Positions 1 through 10,404 of a stretch of 64,000 nucleotides of DNA are shown in pieces (the stretch's first letter is position 1; each line of letters starts with the position of its first letter). A program made the translations under genes and the position numbers. The stretch is from Arachis hypogaea. Its lineage: Eukaryota; Streptophyta; Magnoliopsida; Fabales; Fabaceae. The notes beneath the pieces were generated by a model. That model was not told where the DNA came from. It made no database searches and was given only the letters and a program-made list of their open reading frames with translations. Location: positions 68,639,213-68,703,212 of the forward strand of contig NC_092044.1 of assembly GCF_003086295.3 (NCBI RefSeq). Direction: 5' to 3'.

Positions 1-517
1 CTTGTGGTACTCTTGTTTCAAGTAATCCTTGAGATGGAATATTTAGAGTCGTGACCAAATGCATTCAGCAGAGTATGCCAAAGGCTTTGAGCACCACTGT
101 CTGGGAGAAGCTGAAAGAGCAATCAAAACTTAGAAAGAGCTCCACAGTCAAGTGCTTGTGGTGTTCTTGTGTCAAGTGAAGCTTGAGACAAAATAGTTAA
201 AGTCACGGCTAGGCTCAAGGTTCAAAGCACCAATGAAAAGAGAATTAAAGTAAATTTGCTGTGTTCAAGGATTTAACAGGAGTATAAAGATCAGAGAATT
301 CATACTATGATCCGGATTCTAATTCCAAATGACACTGACATTCCTTTGATTCAAAGGAGAGTGAGATGCCAAAACTGTTCAGAGTTACAATGAATAAACC
401 CCATTTTAAGAATAGACTTGAGCAAAACTGAACTCTCACTTCTCATACAAATTCACATCTTAATCATGCAATTATTTTGGTTGCTTGAGGACAAGCAACA
501 AATTAAGTTTGGTGTTG
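1..517 (+). mobile_element. Element D, 3' end of internal region
   Basis: This is the noncoding 3' tail of a plus-strand LTR retrotransposon whose coding part lies before the window. It resembles the tail of element A1 (about 11930-12520): both carry a stretch about an accompanying 'gctttgagca' phrase and 'gtgcttgtgg' phrases in the same order, and both end in TAAGTTTGGTGTTG just before an LTR that starts TGATG. I see no ORF of substance. D is therefore probably an Athila-type relative of A; its polymerase cannot be seen here. Confidence 0.75.
481..517 (+). promoter_or_regulatory. AGGA-loop hairpin plus polypurine-tract region of D
   Basis: A perfect 7-bp stem with a 4-nt loop, TTGCTTG-AGGA-CAAGCAA (481-498), is followed by TAAGTTTGGTGTTG and then directly by the 3' LTR. 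The position fits the site where plus-strand DNA synthesis is primed. The same arrangement recurs in A1, A2, E, F and I. The priming role is inference from position. Confidence 0.7.
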
Positions 518-2019
518 TGATGCGTGAGCATCCTTTCTATCTTTTCCTAGTGAATTTGTATTCAAATTATCGAGTTTAATCAAAATTTAAATATCTTTTA
601 GCCACTATGGATTCTACTTTGAGTTCTGTACAATTCTATTTATTTCAGGTAGCATTCGGATGAATTTGACAGAGTTTTGTAGCACAAAAGGAAGAAAGCG
701 AATGATGCTGTCAATCTCAACCTCCTTGCACTAAAACAGGAATAACTTGAGCTACAGAGGTCTAATTGACGTGATTCTAGTGGATTGGAAAGTTAACTTT
801 CAGAACTTTCCAACGATATATAACAGTATACCCTTTTTATCCAGTTCACACTGCCTCCTCCATGCTGAACTTCGGAATTTCCAAGTTAAGCGTGGAGTCC
901 ACTTACAAAGGAAGAGTTGCACATCACCCCACGCTGAACTTGGGCTAATCGAAGTTCAGCGTCAAAAGGGAAGCGTGAATCAACATTGCCTTCTCCGTGC
1001 TGAACTTGAAGTTTTCCAAGTTCAGCCTGGACCGTTAATACACAAGTGGTCCCAGGCATTCATACAAAGATGCGAATGGAGCTAAATTTAATTTGATTGA
1101 ATTTGCATTTTATTTTACAATTAGGAAAAGATATTATTTTAGTTTTAGAAAATATATTTTACATTAATTAGGATTAGATATAAAAGGGAAAAGAATCAGC
1201 CCTTCGGGCTCTTCTCTTCTACCCCATTCTGCAATTTATAATTTATGTGAATCCTAGTTTTTCTCTCTAAACCAAGAGCAACTAAACCTCCACTGTTAAG
1301 CTTAGGAGATCTATCTATTGTATAGATTGATACTATTATTTTTCTATTTTAATTCATGTCTTGATTTATATTTCAAGAATTGTTTTCGTTCTTTATTTTA
1401 TGAATTTGGGTGGAACGGAAGTATGACCCTTCTTCTAATTGAGTTCCTGTATAACTTGGAAAATCTCTTACTTGAACAACAGCTTGAAAACATATTCTCC
1501 TAACTTCTAATTATCTGGACTTAACAGGATACGTGACATATAATACTCTTGTATTTTGCTAATTAGGATTTTTGTGGCATATAAACTAGAATTCAACTTC
1601 GCCCTCTAATTGGAATTAAGTGACCAAGGAATTGGCGGTTGATGAATTTTAGAGGAGACTAGAAAGGTCTAAGGAATTAGGGTTTAGTCACATATAGTTT
1701 GCTATGAATTAAATCTTGCATGATTAAAATAGTTAGTAAGAAAAGTCAATCTGGAAAATAGATACATCTGAAGCCTTAACTGTTTTCTCCATATATTATT
1801 CACAACTTATTTAATGCTTGCTTTATTAATTTTTTGAATTTACTGTTTAATGCAATTGAGACCCCAACGCTCTCTCCTGTTTGTCTAACTAAGTAATTTA
1901 ATCGACCATCATTTCTTAGTCCATCAATCCTTGTGGGATCGATCCTCATTCACTTGAGGTACTACTTGGTACGACACAGTGCATTTGCCGGTTAATTTGT
2001 GGTTATAAATTCCGCACCA
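518..2019 (+). repeat. 3' LTR of element D
   Basis: The 1502-bp LTR starts TGATGCGTGAGC after the PPT region and ends ATTCCGCACCA. Landmarks in order: a terminal inverted repeat GATGC-GTGA-GCATC (519-532); the shared hairpin TTGGAAAGTT/AACTTTCCAA (785-813) followed by CGATATATAA; a cluster of GCTGAACTT/AAGTTCAGC inverted repeats (about 860-1030); a TATA box at 1179-1186; a small AGCCC-TTC-GGGCT hairpin (1198-1210); and near the 3' end the U5 hairpin CCTCA/TGAGG (1944-1959). The short ORFs at 747-1085 and 1318-1503 are chance reading frames. Confidence 0.85.
1179..1186 (+). promoter_or_regulatory. TATA box of LTR D
   Basis: TATAAAAG stands in an AT-rich context about 660 bp into the LTR, followed about 12 bp later by a C-rich hairpin. 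The expected transcription start would lie near 1210. This is a motif match only. Confidence 0.55.
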
Positions 2020-2970
2020 TGCGCGTGGGAAGGACATCAGGTGACGCGTACGCGTGATAGGCGGCATGTGACCAACTTAAAGGCAATACGCTGGGGGCGA
2101 TTTCTGAGCCATCCAGGCCCAAATCCAACTCATTTCTGAAGCTATTTGAGGTTGAATTCAAGATGGATCAAGGGGGAACAATTAGTGTAAGAAAGGAAAC
2201 ATGCCTTAGGTTAGTTCTAGAGAGAGAAGCTCCCTCTTCTCTCTAGAAATTAGTGTTCTTAGTTTAGTTTTCTCTTAGATTTAGGTCTAATTACTTGTTT
2301 TGATTTAGTTTCCTTTACTTTTCTTTATTAATTTGTTTCAAATCTTCTTAGCTTCTCTTGTTAATTTCTCCTTTGAGCCACTTTTAGGTTTATGAACTCT
2401 TGTGGATTTCAATTTCTTTTAATGAAATTGATGTCTTTTCATGCTTCTTATTGTTTAATTGAGTTGTAATTGTCATTTTCTTGTATTAGGTAGCTGTAGA
2501 ATTTATTATTCCTTGCAATTTTACCATGCTTTCCTTTTACGCCTTTCAAGTGTTTCACAAAATGGTTGGTTGGGCTTTAGAGTAGATTTTGTGCATTCTT
2601 GGCTTGGAAAGAGAAATTAGGCAAACTTCAGTCATTAATACCCAACTTATATTGGTGATCTAGATTTGTTAGTTAATATTGTTTCTATTGACGGTAATCT
2701 CTTGCTAATGTAATTAGTAGGTTGATTAGTGCTTATGAATTGAGATTAACTAGTCTTATTTGATTTTCTCCCGATGTTGGAGATAACGAAATAGGATTAT
2801 CTCTTGATAATTATTATATGATAATTAATGACTATGATAGAAAGCCTTGATTCTCAATCCTTGCCATGAATTCCTCTTTTTATTATTTGGTACCATTAGT
2901 TTCTTGATTTACTTTCTTCTCACTTTATTTTTCTTGCCATTTAAATTCTTGTCTTCTTTTTTCAAACCAC
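2020..2970 (+). repeat. Host element H, 5' LTR fragment 1
   Basis: This is the middle of an old plus-strand LTR related to C1/C2. It holds an ACGCGTACGCGT palindrome (about 2043), the GA-rich hairpin CTAGAGAGA/TCTCTCTAG (about 2218-2247), and the 'accatgctttcc' and 'caagtgtttcacaaaatg' phrases in the same order as LTRs C1 and C2. Its first 350 bp or so are displaced by element D and should resume upstream of D, outside the window. It stops at 2970, where solo LTR B begins. Confidence 0.75.
2966..2970 (+). repeat. Target-site duplication (left) of solo LTR B
   Basis: ACCAC here is repeated at 4635-4639 on the far side of solo LTR B. Joining the flanks restores the order of the related C LTRs ('caaaacccc...cataaccaataac'), which proves that B inserted into the H LTR. 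Confidence 0.85.
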
Positions 2971-4634
2971 TGATGACTGCGTATCATGTTGTGTTTTTCT
3001 ATGCTTTTTCATACAAGAAATTAATGTTTTATGGTTAATTATTGAGTGTTTAAGTGCTTAAATAGTATATTTCTTTTATCTTTTGATTTGATAAACTTTG
3101 TAGGAAATAAATAGAAAAAGAAGCAAAGAAGCACAAATTAAGCTCAATTAAGCTCAAAAGGAGCAAATAGGATTTGCGACCTTGACCTCTTCACACTCCA
3201 ACAAGAATAACTTGAGCTACAAAGCTCCAAATGAGGTGATTATAGTGGCATTGGAAAGTAGGAATCTAGAGCTTTCCAACGATATATAATAGTACGGGGT
3301 GAACCTTAAGATTGGGCTACAGAAGCTGGCGCTAACTTTGGCCTCCAAACAGCACCAACAGTACTACGCTCACACCAAGAGCGCTATGCTCACACCAAGA
3401 GCGCTACACTTTGAGCGCTACGCTTTTCTCCAAGAGCGCCAGCGACCCTTGACAGCACAACCATGCCTTCTTCAAAGGACCATAACTTGAGCTACAAAGA
3501 TCCAATTGATGCGCTTCCAGTTGCGTTTGAAAGCTGATATTCAAAGCTTTCCAACGATATATAATAGTTTATATTTGGAATTAAATTGGAGCACAAATAA
3601 TAGGCATTTTTAAGGCCCAAAAATACTCAGCAGCACACATGGAATGGCGCTCATTTCCAAAGTGTGCGCTACGCTCACTAAGGCAACATTTTCGGGCATG
3701 TCAAATTGGAGGCAAGGTTTTTAGCTATTGGGCAGTGCCCAATAATGCAACGTAGCACTCATTAAGAGAGCACTAGTTGAGAAAATGTGCGCACGAGAGG
3801 AGCAAGCATGAGTAATGAACACTGTGCTCATTTTGAGAACGCAACGCTCTCCTGGAAGCTGCAACTTTGGCTCAATTAATTCCAATTCAAGCCCATTGAA
3901 GCCCCAAAGTAAGCAAAGCCCAATTGACATTACTCAAAGGCACAAGAAACAATTAGAATAGGAATTTCATTTGAATTAAAATTTGTTTTCAATTTCATTT
4001 TCATTCTCATTTTGTAAAGCCTATATAAAGGCATCAGTTTCATTTTAGAAGGGAGTGCTGGAGTCGGCTACTGTAGTAATAGGCAGCAGTAGGAGTAGGA
4101 GTAGGAGTAGAATAGAAGGCTCTTTTGAAACACTTTTATTTTGCACTTTTGCATTTCAGTGTTAAATTTAGTTTGGCTTATGCAATTTCAGTTTCTGATA
4201 ATTCTCTTCTGTAAATTTCCCTTTCTACAGTTTTACAATTCAGTTTACATTGAGCTTGATTTTAATCTTCTGTTCCCATTGCTTTCAATTTACTTTCATG
4301 CAATTTAAATCTTCTGCAGTTGTTATGAGTTTTGATTTACTATTTCAGTTACTTTTCGAGCACCCAATTCCCTTTACATTTGTTGCAATTTATGTTTCTT
4401 GCTCTTTAAGTTTTGCTAATTTATCTTCTGCACTTTATACCATTGTAATTTACATTCTGTCAATACAATTTCACCCAATTTACCACTGTTAGCTTAACTA
4501 AACTTATCACCTCACTAAAGTTGCTTGATCCATCAATCCTTGTGGGATCGACCTCACTCTTGTGAGTTATTACTACTTGTTGCGACCCAGTACACTTGCC
4601 GGTGAGTTTGTGTGGAATCGTTTTTTTCTCATCA
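2971..4634 (+). repeat. Solo LTR B (inserted in H's 5' LTR)
   Basis: This 1664-bp LTR starts TGATGACTGCG and ends TCTCATCA, with a 5-bp TSD (accac) and no internal region, so it is a solo LTR left by LTR-LTR recombination. Landmarks: two copies of the TTGGAAAG/CTTTCCAA hairpin module (3251-3279 and about 3525-3553), each followed by GATATATAATAG; a cluster of GAGCGCTACGCTC-type inverted repeats (about 3365-3440 and 3650-3860); a TATA box at 4022-4030; and a U5 hairpin CTCAC-TCTT-GTGAG (4553-4566). Small ORFs within it show no recognisable domain. Confidence 0.85.
4022..4030 (+). promoter_or_regulatory. TATA box of LTR B
   Basis: TATATAAAG follows 'gtaaagcc' and is conserved at 14411-14419 in the duplicated copy. 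A transcription start about 30 bp downstream would fall in 'cagtttcattttagaag'. Motif match only. Confidence 0.55.
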
Positions 4635-4840
4635 ACCACCCCTTGAACCTCATAACCGATAACATGCATACCTCACTACAATTCTTTTGAAAGATGACCC
4701 GAGATCTAATACTCTCAGTATTTTTATTGGTTTGCATTTGTGACAAACAAATTAAACTTTGATTGAGGATTATTTGTCAGTTTGGAACTATACTTGCAAC
4801 GAAGTGATTCCTCTTATTGAGAAGAAATTCTAGACCGACG
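4635..4840 (+). repeat. Host element H, 5' LTR fragment 2 (U5 part)
   Basis: This continues H's LTR after solo LTR B, with the phrases 'gacccgagatct', 'tttgcatttgtgacaaac' and 'ctatacttgcaacga' shared with the ends of LTRs C1, C2, F and S. It breaks off at about 4840 ('ctagaccgacg'). The duplicate at 15025-15244 continues to the true LTR end, so this copy lost its last ~16 bp, its PBS and its interior at the junction with A1. Confidence 0.75.
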
Positions 4841-4844
4841 AATC

Positions 4845-5195
4845 CTCAGCTCATTAAGAAAATGCCCCTCTGAAATATTTTCAGAGTGGGAGCAGTTAGA
4901 CATCTTTTATTATGGGCTTACAGAAAATGCTCAGATTTCTCTAAACCACTCAGCTGGTGGATCTATACACATGAGAAAGACAATTGAAGAAGCTCAAGAA
5001 CTCATTGATACAGTTGCCAGAAATCAGCATATGTACCTAAGCAGTGAAGCTTCCATTAAAGAAGAGGCTAAAATAGTAACTGCTGAACTCAGTCCTGCAA
5101 AACAAGTTACTGAATTCAATCAGCAATTAGATTTTCTAACAAAACAGTTAGCCGAATTCAAGGAGATACTACAAGACACAAGAATGGCTAAATGA
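4845..5195 (+). pseudogene. gag: gag C-terminal remnant of A1
   Basis: This fragment matches the capsid end of the gag polyprotein in A2. The frame reads RKCPSE..FSEWEQLDIFYYG, then the HSAGGS segment and the MRKTIEEAQELIDTVARNQ helix, and then a Gln-rich linker. The N-terminal two thirds are missing because the element is truncated. It ends at a TGA (5193-5195) created by a frameshift: A2 continues in frame at this point. The following coding piece overlaps it by 4 bp in another frame. Confidence 0.8.
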
Positions 5196-8100
5196 ATATG
5201 GAAGTGAAGTTGAAGCAAACAGAACAGCAGTTATCAAAACAAATAACAGAAGACTGCCAAGCAGTCCAATTAAGAAGTGGGAAAACATTAAATACATCAC
5301 TTCAAGGCAGCAGGAAGCCAAGAAATGAACAAACTGCTACCCAAAATCCCTCTGAGGACAATAAGAGCCCAGAGAGGAATAATTCTGGCACTCAAACGCC
5401 AGAAACAGGCAGGGAGTTGGCGTTGAACACCCAAAAGAAGCACAGTTCTGGCGTTCAGACGCCAAAAACAGGTAAGGAGTTGGCGTCTAATGCCACTCCA
5501 GCTTCCACCCCTGGCATTCAAACGCCAGTGGGGGATCAGACACATATAAGTGCTGATAGCAACTCCTCTAAAAAGGCTTCTCAACCCATAACTGTAGGCA
5601 ATAATTCTACAGCAACTAAGGTTGAAGAATACAAAGCCAAAATGCATTATCCTCAGAAACTCTGCCAAGCAGAACAGGATAAGCAATTTTCCCGCTTTGC
5701 AGACTATCTCAGGACTCTTGAAATAAAGATCCCATTTGCAGAAGCACTTGAGCAAATACCCTCTTATGCTAAGTTCATGAAAGAGATCTTAAGTCATAAG
5801 AAGGATTGGAGGGAAACTTGAAAAGTTTACCTCATTGAAGAATGCAGTGCAGTCATTCTGAAGAGCTTACCTGAGAAGCTTAAAGATCCTGGAAGCTTTA
5901 TGATACCATGCACATTAGAGGGTACTTGTACCAAGCAAGCTCTATGTGATCTTGGGACAAGTATCAACCTAATACCTGTATCTACTATCAGAAAGCTTGG
6001 TTTGACTGAAGTAGTCAAGCCAACCCGGATATGTCTCCAACTTGCTGATGGCTCCATTAAATACCCATCTGGCATGATTGAAGACATGATTGTCAAGGTT
6101 GGGCCATTTGCCTTTCCCACTGACTTTGTGGTGCTGGAAATGGAGGAGCACAAGAGTGCAACTCTCATTCTAGGAAGACCTTTCCTAACAACTGGACAAA
6201 CCCTCATTGATGTCCAAAAAGGGGAAGTGACCATGAGAGTCAATGAGGACGAGTTTAAGTTGAATGTTGTCAAAGGTATGCAGCATCCAGACACCCCAAA
6301 CGACTGCATGAGCATTGATGTTATTGACTCTCTGGTAAAAGAGGTCAATATGAATGAGAGTCTCAAATCAGAGCTAGAGGATATCTTTAAAGATGCTAAG
6401 ACTGATCTGGAGGAACCAGAGAGAATAATAGAACCTCTGAAAATCCTTCAGGAAGAGGAGAAACCTCTCAAACCCGAGCTCAAATCATTACCACCATCCC
6501 TGAAATATGCATTTCTGGGAGAAGGTGATACCTTTCCTGTAATCATAAGCTCTACCACAGAGCCACAGGAAGAGGAAGCACTAATTCAAGAGCTAAGGAC
6601 ACATAAAACAGCTCTTGGGTGGTCCATCAGTGATCTTAAGGGCATTAGCCCAGCCAGATGCATGCACAAGATCCTATTGGAGGATGACGCTAAACTAGTG
6701 GTTCAACCACAAAGGCGGCTGAATCTAGCCATGAAGGAAGTGGTGCAGAAGGAGGTCACTAAATTATTAGAGGCTGGGATCATTTATCCAATTTCTGATA
6801 GCCCCTGGGTGAGCCCTGTCCAAGTCATCCCTAAGAAGGGTGGCATGACAGTGGTTCATAATGAAAAAAATGAACTGATTTCTACAAGAATAGTTACAGG
6901 GTGGCGTACGTGTATTTATTATAGAAGGCTCAATACAGCTACCAGAAAGGATCATTTTCCTTTACTATTCATAGACCAGATGCTAGAAAGACTAGCAGGT
7001 CATGATTACTACTGCTTTCTGGATGGATATTCAGGTTATAATCAAATTGTAGTAGATCCCCAGGATCAAGAGAAAACAACATTCACATGTCCATCCGGAG
7101 TATTTGCATACAGAAGGATGCCATTTGGTCTGTGCAATGCACCTGCAACCTTTCAAAGGTGCATGCTCTCTATTTTCTTTGATATGGTGGAAAATTTTCT
7201 GGAAGTCTTCATGGATGACTTTTCAGTATTTGGAGACTCATTCAGCTCCTGTCTTAACCATCTAGCACTTATTCTAAAGAGGTGCCAAGAGACTAACCTA
7301 GTTTTAAACTGGGAAAAATGTCACTTTATGGTGACTGAAGGAATTGTCCTTGGGCACAAAATTTTGAACAAGGAAATAGAGGTGGATCAAGCTAAGGTAG
7401 AGGTAATTGAAAAATTACCACTACCTGCCAATGTTAAGGCAATCAGAAGCTTTCTGGGGAATGCAGGATTCTATAGGAGGTTTATAAAAGATTTTTCAAA
7501 AATCGCCAAACCTCTAAGTAATCTGCTAGCTGCTGACACGCCATTTATCTTTGATAAGGAGTGTCTACAGGCGTTTGAGACTCTGAAAGCTAAGCTGGTC
7601 ACAGCACCAGTCATCTCTGCACCAGACTGGACATTACCATTTGAACTAGTGTGTGATGCTAGTGATCATGCCATTAGTGCAGTGTTGGGACAAAGGCATG
7701 ACAAGCTTCTGCACGTCATTTATTATGCTAGTCGTGTTTTAAATGATGCATAGAAGAACTACACAACCACGGAAAAGAGTTACTTGCAGTGGTTTACGCC
7801 ATTGACAAGTTCAGATCCTACTTAGTAGGATCAAAAGTGATTGTGTACACTGACCATGCTGCTCTTAAATATCTACTCACAAAGCAGGATTCAAAATCCA
7901 GACTCATAAGATTGGTGTTGCTTCTGCAAGAGTTTGATATAGAAATAAGATACAGAAAAGGGAGACAGAGAATCAAATAGCAGATCACCTATCCCGAATA
8001 GAACCAGAAGAAGGGGCGTCCCTCCCTCTTACTAAGATCTCTGAAAACTTTCTAGATGAGCAACTCTTTGCCATCCAGGAAGTGCCATGGTTGGCAGACA

Positions 8101-9377
8101 TTGCAAACTACAAGGCAGTAAGATTCATACCCAAAGAGTATAGTAGGCAACAATCAAAGAAATTGATCACGGATACAAAGTACTATCTTTGGGATGAACC
8201 ATATCTCTTCAAGAGATGTGCAGACGGAGTAATCCGTAGATGTGTGCCTAAAGTAGAAGCACATAAGATCCTCTGCCATTGCCATGGATCACAATATGGA
8301 GGACATTTTGGAAGTGAGTGAACAGCCACAAGAGTCTTCCAATGTGGCTTCTATTGGCCTACTCTCCATAAAGACTCCCAAGAGTTTGTACTTAATTGTG
8401 ACAGTTGCCAAAGATCTGGCAATCTACCTCACAATTATGCCATGACTCAACAAGGGATCTTGGAGATTGAGTTGTTTGATGTATGGGGTATGGACTTCAT
8501 GGGGCCTTTCCCACCATTATACTCAAACACTTATATTTTGGTGGCAGTGGATTATGTATCCAAATGGGTGGAAGCTATTGCAACACCCACTAATGATACT
8601 AAGACAGTGCTGAAATTCCTCCAGAAACACATCTTCAGCAGATTTGGTGTCCATAGAGTACTAATCAGTACTGGGGGCACTCATTTCTGCAATAAACAGC
8701 TTTACTCTGCTATGGTCCGATATGGAGTTAGCCACAGAGTGGCAACCCCATATCATCCACAGACAAATGGGCAACCTGAAGTCTCTAATAGAGAACTTAA
8801 AAGAATCCTGGAATGGACAGTGATTAACCGTAGAAGGGATTGGGCAAAAAGCTTGGATGATGCTCTGTGGGCATACAGAATAGCATTCAAGACTCCTATA
8901 GGGACCTCTCCATACCAGCTTGTGTATGGAAAAGCCTGTCACTTGCCAGTGGAACTGGAGCATAAGGCCTGTTGGGCAACCAGATTCCTAAACCTTGATG
9001 CCAAGTTAGCTGGAGAAAAATGATTGCTCTAGTTAAATGAGTTAGAGGAATTCAGACTCAATGCTTTGGAAAATGCAAAAATTTACAAAGAGAAAGCAAA
9101 AAGATGGCAGGACAAAAAGCTATCATTCAGAGTCTTTAATCCAGGGCAGAAAGTTCTGCTGTTTAATTCTAGGCTCATATTATTCCCTAGAAAATTGAAA
9201 TCTCGGTGGAGAGGACCATATGTGATTACAGGTGTGTCACCATATGGTTACATAGAGCTTCAGGATAATGATTCTAACAAAAAGTTCATTTTTAATGGAC
9301 AAAGAGTCAAACATTATCTTGAAAGCAACTTTGAGCAAGAATGCTCAAAACTGAGAGACTTGATTAAAGCTCAGTAA
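5192..9377 (+). pseudogene. pol: A1 gag C-terminus, protease, RT, RNase H and integrase (broken)
   Basis: Domains in order: a linker with RSGKTL and Pro/Thr repeats encoded by TGGCGTT-type palindromes (5390-5530); a retropepsin site with CDLGTS (about 5946); RT with FLDGYSGYN and FMDD (about 7200); RNase H with [11 protein letters not shown]; an integrase zinc finger (HCHGS.., CDSCQ); the first integrase Asp in MDFMGPFP; and a GPY/F-type C-terminus, no chromodomain. It is dead: in-frame stops at 5819, 7751 (CAG to TAG), 8319 (CGA to TGA) and 9021, and frameshifts near 7775 and 7955. The second integrase Asp is lost (STGGTHF here, SDGGTHF in A2). The family makes and integrates element DNA; Athila lineage by recall of RT motifs. 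Confidence 0.92.
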
Positions 9378-9382
9378 TTGTC

Positions 9383-9427
9383 CAGCTAAAGACAATAAAG
9401 AAGCGCTTGCTGGGAGGCAACCCAACC
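9383..9427 (+). promoter_or_regulatory. Conserved post-pol box (GGGAGGCAACCC)
   Basis: Immediately after the pol stop comes GACAATAAA, then GCGCTTG, then TGGGAGGCAACCCA. The same block occurs just after pol in A2 (31224-31260) and E (45318-45355), and a variant just after the main ORF of F (58531-58573). It is noncoding, yet more conserved than the flanking DNA. TGGG/CCCA can form a short stem. Function unknown. Confidence 0.7.
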
Positions 9428-9588
9428 ATTAACAAAGCTTATTTGTTAATTAATTGAATTTTACAGGTTCATATTATTTATCTTCAAGGTAAAATAGCAA
9501 TTGCATGAATTCACAGAGTTACAGAAGGATTCAGAGGATAAAACAACAAAAAAGAAGCTCACTGGTGCGAAAAAGCCAGTAAGAGCTG

Positions 9589-9830
9589 TTTTGGGCGTTA
9601 AACGCCCAAAAGAAGCATCTACTGGGCGTTAAACGCCAGAAAGAAGCATCTTCTGGGCGTTTAACGCCAGATTTACAGCGTTCTGGGCGTTTAGACAAAC
9701 GCTCAGTGACAAAGGAGTTTCTGGCATTTAACGCCAGCCAGAAGCAATAGCTGGGCATTAAACGCCCAGGAGAAGCTACAAATGGGCGTTAAATGCCCAA
9801 AACATGCAGTGTTTGGGCGTTTAACGCCAG
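9589..9830 (+). repeat. Palindrome array of A1 (TGGCGTTTAACGCCA type)
   Basis: At least eight imperfect copies of the palindrome core GGCGTTTAACGCC or GGGCGTTAAACGCCC lie here, separated by 15-25 bp. Each could fold into a hairpin of 6-7 bp. The same palindrome occurs in the A-family LTR (12895-13010) and inside its gag frame. The counterpart in A2 is at 30800-31085. It is not a CRISPR array: the copies vary and the spacers are irregular. Confidence 0.85.
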
Positions 9831-9839
9831 GATTGTGGG

Positions 9840-10330
9840 GAGGAGGTAAATTCGTTTTCACTTCAAATTTTTTCCATTTTTTATATCTCAACTCATGATT
9901 TCTTACATAAACATGTTACAAACTCTCATCTTTCAACTTCAATTCCAAAAATTTTTAATCCTAATTTCTCAAATCCCTTTTTCAAAGATATCAAATGTAT
10001 CTTAATTCTTAAACACAAATCCTATCCAACTTCTTTTCAAATCTTTTTCAAAACTCAATTATCTTTTTAAATTCTTCTCAAATCTTTTTAAACTCATCAT
10101 ATCTTCTTTTCAAAATTCAGATTTATCTTTCTCAATTATCTTTCATAACTTTTCAATTTTAAATTACATCTTTTTCCTATCATACTTATCTTTTACAAAT
10201 CATATCTTCTATCTTATCTTTCTCAAAATTTTCGAAAATCCACCCCCTTTCCTTTAAATCCACGTTCGGCCTCCCTCCTCTGCTTCACAATTAAAAATTG
10301 GCTCTCCTGCTATCCCTCTCCTTTCCTTTC
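9840..10330 (+). other. Pyrimidine-rich spacer between pol and third ORF of A1
   Basis: Nearly 500 bp rich in CTTTTTCAAA-like degenerate repeats, with no ORF of note. A2 has the reverse-complement counterpart at about 30540-30765. A pyrimidine-rich run before a 3' ORF could serve splicing to a subgenomic RNA, but no splice site can be proved from sequence alone. Confidence 0.55.
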
Positions 10331-10331
10331 T

Positions 10332-10370
10332 TTTGCTTGAGGACAAGCAAACCTCTAAGTTTGGTGTGTT
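10332..10370 (+). promoter_or_regulatory. Internal AGGA-loop hairpin and PPT-like motif of A1
   Basis: TTTGCTTG-AGGA-CAAGCAAA (8-bp stem, 10332-10351) is followed by CTCTAAGTTTGGTGTG. This repeats the module found in front of the 3' LTR (12484-12520), about 2.1 kb upstream and just before the third ORF. It resembles a central polypurine tract in arrangement. A2 keeps a degraded copy around 30430-30465. Confidence 0.65.
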
Positions 10371-10404
10371 TATCCGTGATCACTAAGCCATACCCACTAA
10401 GATC

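Noticed and set aside
9589..9830. Regularly repeated palindromes resembling a CRISPR array
   Set aside because: Repeats vary, spacers are irregular and not unique, and the setting is a plant retrotransposon.
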